Positions 10,301 to 19,424 are shown, counted from the stretch's first letter. The stretch: 53,233 nt of DNA from Geitlerinema sp. PCC 9228 (GCF_001870905.1 NZ_LNDC01000102.1:1-53233); one strand, 5' to 3'. Numbers and translations: made by a program. Notes: a model not told the origin generated them from the sequence alone.

Positions 10301-11008
10301 TACGACATTGGCTTTGGCGGTTTGGACCACGTTCTCGCCAGCGGTCAAAATGTGAATGTGCTGGTTTTGGATACTGAGGTTTATTCCAATACTGGCGGTC
10401 AATCGTCTAAGGCTACCCCACGGGGGGCTGTTGCTAAGTTCGCTGCTGGCGGCAAACCTTCTGCCAAGAAAGACCTGGGCATGATTGCTATGACCTACGG
10501 CAATATCTATGTAGGCAGCGTTGCTATGGGGGCGCGCGACGAACACACTCTGCGCACTTTCTTAGAGGCGGAAGCCTATGACGGACCTTCTTTGATTTTG
10601 GCCTACTCCCACTGCATTGCCCACGGTATCGATATGTCTACGGCGATGCACCACCAGAAAGAGTTGGTGGATAGCGGTCGTTGGATGCTGTATCGCTACA
10701 ATCCCGATTTGGTGAAGGAGGGCAAAAATCCTTTGCATATCGATATGCGATCGCCCAAGAAACCCGTACGGGAGTCCATGTACAAAGAAAACCGCTTCAA
10801 GATGCTCACCAAGACCAAACCCGCCGAAGCCAAGCGGTTGCTCAAGGAAGCCCAAGAAGATGTCAACGCTCGTTGGGATATGTACCAATATCTAGCCAAT
10901 CGCAAGCTAGAAGAAAACGGTCACCATCACGAAGGAAATTCTTCGGAAAGCTCAGGGCAAAGCGGCAATCAAAGCTCAAACCAACAGCAAAGCCAGGCCT
11001 CTTCTTAG
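7373..11008 (+). CDS. nifJ: pyruvate:ferredoxin (flavodoxin) oxidoreductase
   Basis: 1211 residues, the normal length for a single-chain homodimeric enzyme. It oxidises pyruvate with CoA to acetyl-CoA and CO2, passing electrons to ferredoxin or flavodoxin. N-terminal domain: AIYPITPASPMGEW, the pyruvate-binding loop. Near residues 688-760 are two 4Fe-4S motifs, CIQCGKCIVACPHG and CTGCGICVDVCPAK. C-terminal TPP domain: CAGCGETPYLKL, GDGWAYDIGFGGLDH and the NTGGQSSKATPRGA loop. The start at 7373 follows GAGAGGA at a good distance and gives MRNRQFATLDG, matching the usual family N-terminus; GTG 7328 and ATG 7358 lie further upstream in repeat DNA. The tail is a Ser/Gln/Asn-rich extension. A flavoprotein gene follows 124 nt later. 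Despite the symbol, no nitrogenase genes are in view, so a fermentative or redox role is likely. Confidence 0.97.
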   Translation: MRNRQFATLDGNEAVARVAYRLNEVIAIYPITPASPMGEWADSWMSEGRPNLWGTVPSVYEMQSEAGAAGAVHGSLQTGSLTTTFTASQGLLLMIPNLYKIAGELSSAVIHVAARSVAAQALSIFGDHSDVMAARATGFALLCSASVQEAHDFALISQAATLESRVPFIHYFDGFRTSHEIQKVELLEEEDLQSLINDDCVLNHRQRGLTPDRPVVRGTAQNPDVFFQARESVNSFYNTCPEIVQEAMDQFAERTGRQYRIFEYHGAPDAERVLVLMGSGCETAHETVDYLTQQQGEKVGVLKVRLYRPFSAERLVEALPDTTKAIAVLDRTKEPGSNGEPLYLDVVSAVQEFWETAPPKVVGGRYGLSSKEFTPAMVKGVLDNLRAASPKNHFTIGIEDDVTKTSLPYDPSFSTEPDNVVRAMFYGLGSDGTVGANKNSIKIIGEETSNFAQGYFVYDSKKSGAVTVSHLRFGPNRIRSTYLIDQANFVGCHQWQFLEKFNILKSASRGATFLLNAPYDDPGEVWNNLPAEVQEQVVRKELKCYAINAYKVAREVGMGSRINTVMQVCFFALSGVLPRAEAIAQIKKAIEKTYGKKGQEIVRMNLRAVDQALERMFEVPVGEPNSDRHTVPAVPTSAPDFVREVEGKMLAKEGDQLPVSKLPCDGSYPTGTSKWEKRNVAQFIPAWEPDICIQCGKCIVACPHGVIRGKPYDEQQLANAPETFKFADVKDKEFSGQKFTIQVAPEDCTGCGICVDVCPAKDKSKPSRKALNMTEQPPIRESERENWEFFLSLPNPDRRQLNNERVRQQQWQEPLFEFSGACAGCGETPYLKLMSQLFGDRAVIANATGCSSIYGGNLPTTPWAHNAEGRGPAWSNSLFEDNAEFGLGFRLSLNKHTQFAAEMLQRLSGEVGDNLVQQILQAEQRTEADIYEQRERVAHLKKILQGLNTPEAKQMMSLADYLVKKSVWIVGGDGWAYDIGFGGLDHVLASGQNVNVLVLDTEVYSNTGGQSSKATPRGAVAKFAAGGKPSAKKDLGMIAMTYGNIYVGSVAMGARDEHTLRTFLEAEAYDGPSLILAYSHCIAHGIDMSTAMHHQKELVDSGRWMLYRYNPDLVKEGKNPLHIDMRSPKKPVRESMYKENRFKMLTKTKPAEAKRLLKEAQEDVNARWDMYQYLANRKLEENGHHHEGNSSESSGQSGNQSSNQQQSQASS

Positions 11009-11132
11009 AGCCAGTTAAGGAGTAGGGAGCTACCGAGCATACCGAGTATGGGGGTATGAAATTATCTTCCCCCTCCTCCCCCTCCTCCCACTCAAGCAAC
11101 AGCAATGGATACAAAATAAGGAGCATTCCAAC

Positions 11133-12155
11133 ATGATAGATTTACGCACGAATTACATGGGGCTGGAACTGAGAACCCCAATCGTTCCCTCTTCCGCCGC
11201 CCCTTTATCGGAAGAAGTTGACGATATCAAAAGAATGGAAGATGCCGGTGCCTCGGCAGTTGTACTGCACTCCTTGTTTGAAGAACAATTGCTGCGGGAA
11301 AAATTTGAACTCCACCACCACATGGAGTACGGCACCGAAAGCTTTCCCGAGGCACTGACCTATTTTCCAGAACCCGACGAATTCCACGTGGGTCCGGAAC
11401 TGTATCTAGAACACATTCGCCAAGCCAAAGAAAGCGTTGATATTCCCATTATTGCCAGCTTGAACGGTTATTCTACCGGCGGTTGGGTAGAATATGCCCG
11501 TTCTATGCAGCAAGCTGGTGCCGATGCCATCGAACTAAACGTTTACTACGTTCCCACTGACCCAGACGTTACCAGCCATCAAGTTGAAGACAACTACGTG
11601 AATATCCTGCGGGAAGTAGAAGCGGAAGTTTCTATTCCTGTGGCGATTAAACTCAGTCCTTTCTTCAGCAACTTTGCCCACATGGCCAAGCGTTTGGATG
11701 AAGCTGGTGCCGATGGTTTGGTGCTGTTTAACCGCTTCTACCAGCCAGATATCGATATCGAACATTTAGAGGTGTATCCCCACTTACTGCTCAGTAGTGC
11801 TTCTGACATGCGCCTACCTATGCGCTGGATTGCTTTGCTATACGGTCGCATTCGCCCGGATATGGCAGCTACCAGTGGTATCCAGCACGGTACGGATATT
11901 CTGAAAATGCTCATGGCAGGGGCAAAGGTTACCCACGTCTGTTCGGCTTTGCTGCGCCATGGCATTAATTACATTCAAACGTTGGAGAGGGAAGTCGTTC
12001 ACTGGATGGAAGAACACGAATACGATTCTGTTGAACTCATGCAAGGGAGCATGAGCCAACTCCACTGCCCCGACGAATCTTCCTACGAACGGGCGCAGTA
12101 CATGAAAGCCATTCAAACTTACCATCCCGAAACGGCCTTCCACCATGCTTCGTAA
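11133..12155 (+). CDS. dihydroorotate-dehydrogenase-like flavoprotein
   Basis: 340 residues, a TIM-barrel FMN protein of the DHOD/PreA superfamily. FMN-binding features are visible: VAIKLSPF with its Lys, and the phosphate-binding C-terminal stretch around TSGIQHGTDILKMLMAGA. In true DHODs the strand reading ELN is followed by a loop with the catalytic Cys or Ser (N-x-S-C-P-N); here residues 132-138 read IELNVYY and the loop lacks both. It is therefore unlikely to be the pyrimidine enzyme PyrD. AAGGAG lies 10 nt before ATG 11133. Its position directly after nifJ suggests a reductive or electron-transfer reaction tied to ferredoxin or pyruvate metabolism; that is inference. A clear terminator follows at 12185. 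Confidence 0.85.
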   Translation: MIDLRTNYMGLELRTPIVPSSAAPLSEEVDDIKRMEDAGASAVVLHSLFEEQLLREKFELHHHMEYGTESFPEALTYFPEPDEFHVGPELYLEHIRQAKESVDIPIIASLNGYSTGGWVEYARSMQQAGADAIELNVYYVPTDPDVTSHQVEDNYVNILREVEAEVSIPVAIKLSPFFSNFAHMAKRLDEAGADGLVLFNRFYQPDIDIEHLEVYPHLLLSSASDMRLPMRWIALLYGRIRPDMAATSGIQHGTDILKMLMAGAKVTHVCSALLRHGINYIQTLEREVVHWMEEHEYDSVELMQGSMSQLHCPDESSYERAQYMKAIQTYHPETAFHHAS

Positions 12156-12184
12156 CCGTTGATAAAACATGGCCATGCCTGGAG

Positions 12185-12216
12185 GGGCAAGCCACGGTGC
12201 TTGCCCTTTCTTTTTA
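12185..12216 (+). terminator. rho-independent terminator after the nifJ / DHOD-like genes
   Basis: GGGCAAGC (12185-12192) pairs with GCTTGCCC (12199-12206), followed by TTTCTTTTTA. It closes the nifJ transcription unit. Confidence 0.85.
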
Positions 12217-12343
12217 TTAGGAGGTATTTGCCATAGGCTGTCAGGAAGGTTTTACAAAAGTTGACAATTTTAAGATTCTCAGTACCATAGGGGGTACTTC
12301 CTAATTTTTTTATTTTCGGTTTTGCTTCCATCCAACGACCGCC

Positions 12344-12376
12344 GGGGCGTTTCGCGAAACACCCCTTAGGGCAAGC
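12344..12376. repeat. palindromic repeat with TTTCGCGAAA core
   Basis: GGGG-C-GTTTCGCGAAAC-A-CCCC (12344-12365) is nearly perfectly self-complementary and is followed by TTAGGGCAAGC. It matches the layout of the palindrome at 93-132, and a shorter relative is at 33418-33435. A dispersed repeat family upstream of or between genes is the best reading. Confidence 0.6.
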
Positions 12377-12433
12377 CCTCTCGGTCCACCTCAGCATAAG
12401 CACCGAGATCGTTGCTGTATATTTCCCCCCCAT

Positions 12434-13738
12434 ATGGTTTTTCAAAATTTTCCTTTTCGCAAGCCTTCAGTGTCTAGAAAAATTTCCCTTAGTTTGTTTC
12501 TACTGAGCGGTTTGGTGCCCCTACTGAATGGGTGTGGTAATTTTTGGAATGCCCCCACTCAAGCACAAACTGAAGAGCGCGCCCGAGACAATTCTCTGCC
12601 GAAAGTACAAAGCGCGATCGCGCAGCAAAAAATTCTCAAAAAGCCGCTTATCTACCAAGGAACCACAGCACCGCAACAGGTGGTCGCCCTGCGATCGCAA
12701 GCAGAAGGACAGTTGCAAACCCTAACGGTAGATGTGGGTGACTCCGTCCAACAAGGACAAGTTCTAGCACAACTCAACGATACCCTTTTTAAAACCAATC
12801 TTACCGAAGCGGAAGCCGAACTAGCCAGTCGCCTCGCTGAAGTCAGCCGCGCCCAAAATCAAGTCAAAAGCGCAAAGATTCAACTAGAGCAAGCACAAGC
12901 CGAAGCCGAACAAGCACAAGCCGATGCCCGACGCTTAGAGGCCCTAGCAGAAAAAGGCGTAGTTCCCGAACAAAATGCCGATTTAGCCCAAACCGAATCC
13001 GTGGTTGCCCAAAAACAAGTCCGCGCCGCCCGGGAACAAATCCAAATCGAACAAAATGCTGTAGAAACCGCACAAGAACAAGTGCGTGCCCAAAGGTCTA
13101 TTATCGCCCAAGCCCAAGAACGCCGTTCCTATACCACGCTGAAATCTCCCATTACCGGCGTAGTTTTGGAACGGGTAACCGACCCGGGAAACTTAATTCA
13201 ACCGGGAGATGAAGTTTTAACCATTGGGGATTTTCGCAATGTCAAAGTGAGGGTTTCTGTTTCTGAGCTGGCTTTGGCGGATATTCGTCAAGGGCAGCAA
13301 GTCCAAGTGCGATTGGATGCCTTTCCCAACGAAACCTACACCGGGCGGATTAGCCGCATTTCTCCGGCTGCCAACGCCGAAACCCGACAGGTGCCTGTGG
13401 AAGTGATTCTTCCCAACCCGCAGGGGCGTATTGCTAGTGGTTTGCTGGCGAGAGTTTCTTTTCCCAGGCAAACTACCGAACGAGTTGTTATTCCAGAAAC
13501 GGCTTTACATCAGGAAAACGAAGATAAAACGGCAACTGTATTTGTCTTGAATGCTCAAACCCAACCGCCAACGGTCAGGGCGCAAACCGTAAAAATTGGC
13601 GATCGCGCTCACAATGAAGTGGAGATATTATCGGGACTAGCCCCGCAAACCCGTTATGTGGTGCGCAGCAGCCGTCCTTTACATTCTGGCGATGCCGTGC
13701 GTTTGAGTGCTCTTTCAGGAAATACGAACCAAAAATGA
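12434..13738 (+). CDS. RND efflux periplasmic adaptor (HlyD/AcrA family), lipoprotein
   Basis: 434 residues. A hydrophobic signal segment ends in a lipobox (LLNGC, Cys34), so the protein is probably lipid-anchored in the periplasm. Next come a lipoyl/barrel-sandwich half (QAEGQLQTLTVDVGDSVQQG), a long Ala/Gln/Glu-rich hairpin coiled coil (about residues 110-235), the second lipoyl half (YTTLKSPITGVVLERV) and beta-barrel plus membrane-proximal domains. It would link the inner-membrane pump to an outer-membrane channel. Its stop overlaps the start of the permease gene by 4 nt (ATGA), so the two are co-translated. The substrate is unknown. No outer-membrane TolC-like gene is adjacent. Confidence 0.92.
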   Translation: MVFQNFPFRKPSVSRKISLSLFLLSGLVPLLNGCGNFWNAPTQAQTEERARDNSLPKVQSAIAQQKILKKPLIYQGTTAPQQVVALRSQAEGQLQTLTVDVGDSVQQGQVLAQLNDTLFKTNLTEAEAELASRLAEVSRAQNQVKSAKIQLEQAQAEAEQAQADARRLEALAEKGVVPEQNADLAQTESVVAQKQVRAAREQIQIEQNAVETAQEQVRAQRSIIAQAQERRSYTTLKSPITGVVLERVTDPGNLIQPGDEVLTIGDFRNVKVRVSVSELALADIRQGQQVQVRLDAFPNETYTGRISRISPAANAETRQVPVEVILPNPQGRIASGLLARVSFPRQTTERVVIPETALHQENEDKTATVFVLNAQTQPPTVRAQTVKIGDRAHNEVEILSGLAPQTRYVVRSSRPLHSGDAVRLSALSGNTNQK

Positions 13739-16700
13739 CAAATCAGCAAAAACCAATGGCTGGATTTAGTATCAGTGCGATCGCCATTCGCCGGCATATT
13801 GGCACCATTGCCATCACCCTAGCCGTCTTGGTACTGGGAACGCTCTTTCTGTTTCAAATCCCCGTAAACTTACTCCCGTCCATCACCTACCCCCGCATTC
13901 GAGTAGAACTCAGTGCCCCCGGCGTATCTCCAAAAGTAGCAGTGGAAGAAGTTACCAAACCCTTAGAAGAAGCCCTGCGGGGAACGGAAGGTGTAGTGCA
14001 ACTGTACTCGGAAACGGAAGAAGGGGAAGTGGAGGTGGATTTATATTTTGAAGCTGGAGAGGATGTGGACCAGGCTTTGAACGAGACCACCGCTGCGTTT
14101 AACCGAGTTCAAGGGCGGCTGCCTGATATTGTAGAAGACCCGCGCATTTTTAAATTTGAACCTTCCCAACTGCCAGTGTACGAATTTGGGCTGCAATCGG
14201 AATCCCTGCAAGATGTAGACTTGCGCGTCTTTGCCGATGAAGAATTAGCCAGAGAGTTAAGCATCGTTGCTGGGGTGGCTTCGGTGAATGTTTCCGGTGG
14301 CGTAACCGAAGAAGTCAGGGTGGAAATCGATCCCATACGCTTGCAAGCCTTGGGGTTGGGATTGACTGATGTTTTGGACGAACTGCGCGATCGCAATGTG
14401 GATGTAGCCACCGGACGCTTATCCGGACAAGACAGCGAACCCCTGACGCGAACCGTAGGCAAATTCGACAGCGCCGAAGAAATTCGCAATGTATCTTTTT
14501 CCGTAGCAGGTGCTGACATTCCCATAACCGAGTTTGCCAACATCATTGATGGCACCGCCGAACAGCGCGTTTTCGTCACCCTCAACGGCGATCCGGCAGT
14601 GAAAGTGAGCGTACAGAAACAACCCACCGCCAACACGATACAGGTGGTGGATCGGGTCAAACAGCGTATCAACCAATTAAAAGAAGTGGGCACCCTCCCC
14701 GACGAAATGACCTTGGTCACCACCTTAGATGAGTCGGTCTTCATTCGCGATTCCATTCAAAACGTGGCCGTGGCAGGGATTACTGGTGCAACTTTGGCAG
14801 CCGTCGCCGTACTCCTATTTTTGGGATCGCTGCGGCAGACCTTTATCATTGTTGTGGGCATTCCTCTAGCTACCTTCACCGCCGTTTTGCTCATGCGCGG
14901 CTTTGATATTTCCTTGAATGTCTTTAGTTTGGGGGGATTGGCGTTAGGCGTGGGGATTGTCATTGATAACGCCATTGTCATGTTGGAAACCATCGCCGAA
15001 GGTGCGGGGATGACCCCAGGTTCCCCTGCTGTCGAACAGCGACGGTCGAAAAATTATATTATCGAACAAGCGGAAAATAGCAGCCGCAACATCGAATCTG
15101 CCTTGCTGGCAGCCACCAGTACCAACTTAGTCTCGGTGGTGCCTTTCTTGCTGATTGGGGGATTTTTCTCGCTACTGTTTAACGAACTTATCCTCACTAT
15201 CAGTTTCGCCGTAGCTTCTTCCATGCTTATTGCACTGACCGTGGTTCCCATGCTGGCGTCTCGCTTGTTAGCCATTCCCCGTAGCAGCGGTTTATCCCAT
15301 TTTTGGTTTTTGCGTCGCTTCAACGAACAGTTCCAATCGGCTACGCGCGGCTACCAGCAGGTTCTCAAACCAGTGCTGCGCCATCGGATATTGGTCATTG
15401 CTAGTGCTTTTTTGATTTTAGGGGGCGGTAGTTTTTGGCTGGCAGGAAAATTACCCCAGGAAATTTTACCGGAAATCAATACCGGGCAAGCGCGTATGTA
15501 CGTGCAGTTTCCGTCAGGAACGAGTTTGACCGAGAACCGGAAAGTGATGCGGTTGATTGATGAAACATTATTAAAACAACCGGGCACCAAAAGTACTTTT
15601 ACCACCGCTGGTGGCTATTTATTTGGAACGAGTACTTCCCCAGATGTTTTGGGTGGGTCGAGTACCATCGAACTCAAGTCGGGAGTGGATGTGGAAGCCT
15701 ACATTGCCAGGGTACAACCAAAATTGGACCGGTTGAATTTGGTGGATACCCGGATTGCCCTGTTTCCCCAGGATGTGCGCGGGATTAATTTTAATAATTC
15801 TCCCACCCGGGAAGATGTGAGCGTAATTTTGCAGGGAGATGATACCAGTCAGTTGCAAAAAGCTGGCGAACAAGTACTCGATGCCCTCGATCGCGATGTT
15901 CCCGCTGCCAATTTTCGACCCGATCCGGAACCTCCCCAGCCAGAGGTACAAATTCTACCAAACTGGCAACGGGGGTCGGAATTTGGTTTAACTGTGAATG
16001 AAATTGGGGAAGCCGTACAAACAGCTGTGGATGGTGCCGTTCCCACCAGATTGCAACGCGGCGATCGCTTGGTAGATATTCGCGTACAGCTACCCGATGC
16101 TACGCTGACCTCGGTAACAGAACTAGAACAAGTGCCCCTGTTGGTGGGGGAGAATCAATCTTTAAAATTAAAAGATATTGCCGACGTTCGCTATGGCATG
16201 GCCCCTGCTGAAATTCAACGCCTCAACCAGCGCCAAGTCTATATTATTGAGGGAGATGTGGTAGAAGGGGCGAGTCTGGATGCCGCGATCGCACAAACCA
16301 AATCGGTTATTACCAAACTGGAACTCCCGGAAGGGGTCAGCATTGCCCCCAGTTCCGCCGAACAAACCAACCAACAATTGCAAAATGCCTTGAAACTGCT
16401 GGGAGGCTTGGCGGCATTTATGGTGTTTGTGGTGATGGCCGTTCAATACAATTCTTTCATCGACCCGTTGGTCATTATGCTAACGGTTCCCCTGGCACTT
16501 GCCGGTGGCATTGTGGGACTTTATATTACCAATACGGCGGTAGGTGCCACGGTTTTGGTAGGTGCGGTGTTGCTGGTAGGCATCGTGGTGAACAATGCCA
16601 TCGTTATGGTGGAATTTGCCAACCAAATTTATACCAGAGGGAATGTTAGCCGTTACCAAGCCATGTTACAAGCGGCCCCCCAACGCTTGCGACCGATTTT

Positions 16701-16980
16701 GATGACCACCATTACTACGGTTTTGGGGATGTTTCCCCTGGCTTTGGGATTGGGGAAAGGTTCGGAATTTCTACAACCTTTGGGTGTGGTAGTGTTTTCC
16801 GGGTTGTCTTTGGCAACGCTGTTGACGCTGTTTATTATTCCCTGTTTTTATACGTTGCTGCACGATCTGTTTCGTTCTCCCAAAGCAGCAATGGACCCCC
16901 AAAAATGGGAAGCCATCTATCAATCGCAAACCAAGACCTATCCTTCTACCCACTCGGGACAAGCCGATTGGGAACCATAG
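13735..16980 (+). CDS. RND-family efflux permease (AcrB/MdtB-like)
   Basis: 1081 residues, the full length of an RND pump. Twelve TM segments sit in the usual 1+5+1+5 arrangement: TM1 near residue 20-40, a large periplasmic loop, TM2-6 at about 340-560, a second large loop, then TM8-12 at about 880-1050. The N-terminal SAPGVSPKVAVEEVTKPLEEAL and C-terminal PILMTTITTVLGMFPLALG are family hallmarks. In TM4 the paired acidic residues of AcrB (DD) read DN in GIVIDNAIVMLE, and TM10 has VVNNAIVMVEFAN. It forms an operon with the adaptor upstream and would export a hydrophobic compound or drug using the proton gradient. Specificity cannot be told. Confidence 0.93.
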   Translation: MTNQQKPMAGFSISAIAIRRHIGTIAITLAVLVLGTLFLFQIPVNLLPSITYPRIRVELSAPGVSPKVAVEEVTKPLEEALRGTEGVVQLYSETEEGEVEVDLYFEAGEDVDQALNETTAAFNRVQGRLPDIVEDPRIFKFEPSQLPVYEFGLQSESLQDVDLRVFADEELARELSIVAGVASVNVSGGVTEEVRVEIDPIRLQALGLGLTDVLDELRDRNVDVATGRLSGQDSEPLTRTVGKFDSAEEIRNVSFSVAGADIPITEFANIIDGTAEQRVFVTLNGDPAVKVSVQKQPTANTIQVVDRVKQRINQLKEVGTLPDEMTLVTTLDESVFIRDSIQNVAVAGITGATLAAVAVLLFLGSLRQTFIIVVGIPLATFTAVLLMRGFDISLNVFSLGGLALGVGIVIDNAIVMLETIAEGAGMTPGSPAVEQRRSKNYIIEQAENSSRNIESALLAATSTNLVSVVPFLLIGGFFSLLFNELILTISFAVASSMLIALTVVPMLASRLLAIPRSSGLSHFWFLRRFNEQFQSATRGYQQVLKPVLRHRILVIASAFLILGGGSFWLAGKLPQEILPEINTGQARMYVQFPSGTSLTENRKVMRLIDETLLKQPGTKSTFTTAGGYLFGTSTSPDVLGGSSTIELKSGVDVEAYIARVQPKLDRLNLVDTRIALFPQDVRGINFNNSPTREDVSVILQGDDTSQLQKAGEQVLDALDRDVPAANFRPDPEPPQPEVQILPNWQRGSEFGLTVNEIGEAVQTAVDGAVPTRLQRGDRLVDIRVQLPDATLTSVTELEQVPLLVGENQSLKLKDIADVRYGMAPAEIQRLNQRQVYIIEGDVVEGASLDAAIAQTKSVITKLELPEGVSIAPSSAEQTNQQLQNALKLLGGLAAFMVFVVMAVQYNSFIDPLVIMLTVPLALAGGIVGLYITNTAVGATVLVGAVLLVGIVVNNAIVMVEFANQIYTRGNVSRYQAMLQAAPQRLRPILMTTITTVLGMFPLALGLGKGSEFLQPLGVVVFSGLSLATLLTLFIIPCFYTLLHDLFRSPKAAMDPQKWEAIYQSQTKTYPSTHSGQADWEP

Positions 16981-17059
16981 CCTGCTACAATTAAGGAACT
17001 TGCGCCATCGGCGTGCAATAGTGTTAGCCTAAGAAGATAAGCGATCGCGAACGGAATCG

Positions 17060-19390
17060 ATGAAGCGAAGGAGTCCTGCTCGTATTTCCTGGTTGGTATT
17101 GCTTTTCACCCTAGCGGCGGTGGGGCAAAACGCTGTAGCAACGAGCACACTAGCACAAACCACCGATACCCAAGAAACGTCCGAACCCAGTCCCAACACC
17201 TCCTCCCAACCAAGCAGCGATATGGCCTTTCAACGGGCAACGACGCTGTTAAATGTTTTATTAGGCGTATTGGTGCTGTTGTTGGCAGCCATGGTGATTG
17301 TGTTGTGGCTGCTGCGGCGTTCGGTGATTCGGGAAGTGGCGCAAGTGGTTAAATCCCATCTCAACCAGATGGAAGATTTGGAAGGGCAAATCGAAAAAAT
17401 CACTTCCACCACCCAGCAAAAACTGGATGCGGTTGACGAACTGTACGAACAGCTACAGCAGCGATCGCAAAATTTCGAACAAGAAGTTAAAAACAGCGAA
17501 GAGACCATCGAACAGTTGCGTTCGGAACTCAACCGCAGCAAAGATGAGACGACATCGGAACTGGAATCGCTGCTAGCAACGGCTAAAGAAAGTTTGCAGA
17601 GTACGCGTTCGGCGTTGAACGAACAAATGGAAGCGGTCAAAGAGGAAGTGGACAGCCAAAAACAAGAAGTTCTTACCAGCCTCCAGCAACGCCAGCAAGA
17701 CCTCAACAGCGAACTTTCCAATTTCAATCAAGAAGCCAAAGAACGCAAAGAAGAATTTTTCACGCAACTGGAACAAACCCAATCGCAGCTGCAGCCACAA
17801 CTGGAACAATGGCAGCAGCAGACGCAAGAACAGGTGAAGCAGCAACAAGCAGAAATTGTTGAACGCCTGCAATCTACAGAATCGCAACTTTCCCAAGAAC
17901 TGGAAAATTTGGGAGAACAGGTCCGCGAACAAAAGAACGAAACTCTCAAAGAGTATTCCCAGTCTCTGTCGCAATTTCGCGATCGCGTTTCCGAATTGCA
18001 GTCCATCGTACAAGGCAAACGGGATTCTACCCTGGAAAATTTAGAACAACTGGCGGACGATTTTTCCCAGCAGTTTTCCGAAATTGCCGATTCGGTTCGC
18101 GAGGAACAGCAAAAAGCCAGGCAAACGATCCAAAAATCGGTTTCGGACTTTACCCAACACTTACAAGAAGTTCAAGCCGATGCTGGCAACCGTCGCGATG
18201 AAATCTTAAAACGCATCGACGAGTTGGAACCCATGGCAGACCGCCTGGCGGAAGAGTTGCAATCGGAAGCGGAAAATCAAAAACAGTCTTTACGCGATCG
18301 CGTAGAACCTCTAGAATCGCAGTTTAAAGAACAGCTTTCCCAACTGGAAACCAGCGCCAAACAGCAGCAAGAAAACACCAACCAGCAGTTCCAGCAGCTA
18401 CAAAACGACTTACAAAACCGTCTGGAAACGTTGGAATCGGACGCGCAAAACCGCAAAGAAGCCATTCTCAAAGAACTCGGGGAACTGTCGCCGCAATACC
18501 TGGCGGATTCGTTCACTACTGATGTTCAGAAGCAATTGCAAGAACTTTCCCAAATGCTGGAAACCTTGCAAACTAACCAGCCGCAGCTATTTTACAATGC
18601 CCAGGATTACATCGATCGCGGCAACCAATTGAGAAGCGATCGCAATTACGCCGATGCGATCGCGGCCTTCGAGCAAGCGTTGGATATCAATCCCGAAAAC
18701 GTGGATGCGTGGTACTATTGCGGCATTACCCTCAGCGAAGCGCGTCAGTACGATAAAGCCGTACGCGCCTTCGATCGCGCTACCAGGTTGCAGCCGGAAA
18801 ATTCCAAAGCCTGGTGCAATCGGGGGATTGCCTTGGGTCGCCTGCGTCAATACGATGAAGCGATCGAATCTTTTGACCGCGCCTTGGAAATCAATTCCGA
18901 TTACCGGGAAGCTTGGGTGAATCGCGGCGTTGCTTTGGGGTCGTTGGAACGTTCCCAGGAAGCTTTTGAATCCTTCGACCGCGCGGTACAGGTACAACCC
19001 GACGATACCGTTGCCTGGCTAAATCGGGGATTGGCGTTGCTGGAGTTGGAACGCTACGAAGATGCTTTGGTTTCTTTCGACGAAGTCATTAGTCTCAACC
19101 CCGAATCTCAGAAAGCCTGGAACCAGCGTGGCTATGCTTTGATGAATTTAGGACGCGATCCAGAAGCTATAGAATCCTTCGACCGCGCTATCAAAATCAA
19201 GTCCGATTACGCTAGTGCCTATTACAACAAGGCTACCTGCCAGGTTTTGCAAGGCAATATCGACCCGGGATTGGAAAGCTTGCAGCAAGCGGTGGAACTC
19301 GACCCGCGCTATCGCGAAATTGCCCAAGCTGACCCCAATTTTGATGAAGTTTGGGAGGATGATTGGTTCCAGCAAATTCTGGAAGGATAG
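17060..19390 (+). CDS. membrane-anchored coiled-coil protein with seven TPR repeats
   Basis: 776 residues. The N-terminus has a signal-like hydrophobic segment (about 8-28), a Ser/Thr/Gln linker, then a strong transmembrane helix (about 60-88) ending in LLRRSV. Residues 95-500 form an unusually long Gln/Glu-rich coiled coil. The C-terminus (about 512-755) is seven consecutive TPR units, each of the form AW-x2-RG-x-AL-x13-A-x2-SFDRA, and the tail ends in EVWEDDWFQQIL. This looks like a scaffold: membrane anchor, long spacer, TPR docking platform. The partner is unknown. The ATG at 17060 lacks a strong ribosome site. It stands alone, 79 nt after the RND operon, and is followed by hairpins at 19398 and 19484. 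Confidence 0.88.
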   Translation: MKRRSPARISWLVLLFTLAAVGQNAVATSTLAQTTDTQETSEPSPNTSSQPSSDMAFQRATTLLNVLLGVLVLLLAAMVIVLWLLRRSVIREVAQVVKSHLNQMEDLEGQIEKITSTTQQKLDAVDELYEQLQQRSQNFEQEVKNSEETIEQLRSELNRSKDETTSELESLLATAKESLQSTRSALNEQMEAVKEEVDSQKQEVLTSLQQRQQDLNSELSNFNQEAKERKEEFFTQLEQTQSQLQPQLEQWQQQTQEQVKQQQAEIVERLQSTESQLSQELENLGEQVREQKNETLKEYSQSLSQFRDRVSELQSIVQGKRDSTLENLEQLADDFSQQFSEIADSVREEQQKARQTIQKSVSDFTQHLQEVQADAGNRRDEILKRIDELEPMADRLAEELQSEAENQKQSLRDRVEPLESQFKEQLSQLETSAKQQQENTNQQFQQLQNDLQNRLETLESDAQNRKEAILKELGELSPQYLADSFTTDVQKQLQELSQMLETLQTNQPQLFYNAQDYIDRGNQLRSDRNYADAIAAFEQALDINPENVDAWYYCGITLSEARQYDKAVRAFDRATRLQPENSKAWCNRGIALGRLRQYDEAIESFDRALEINSDYREAWVNRGVALGSLERSQEAFESFDRAVQVQPDDTVAWLNRGLALLELERYEDALVSFDEVISLNPESQKAWNQRGYALMNLGRDPEAIESFDRAIKIKSDYASAYYNKATCQVLQGNIDPGLESLQQAVELDPRYREIAQADPNFDEVWEDDWFQQILEG

Positions 19391-19397
19391 TTTCTGG

Positions 19398-19424
19398 GTA
19401 GGGGCGATCGCGAATTGCCCCTAC
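19398..19424. repeat. palindrome GTAGGGGC / GCCCCTAC, possible terminator
   Basis: GTAGGGGC (19398-19405) pairs with GCCCCTAC (19417-19424). It is followed by AAAAAA on the plus strand, so the T-run needed for termination lies on the minus strand. It starts 8 nt after the stop of the TPR gene. Confidence 0.6.

Noticed and set aside
9881-10546. 221-codon open frame on the minus strand
   Set aside because: Antisense to the strongly conserved TPP domain of nifJ; no family resemblance.
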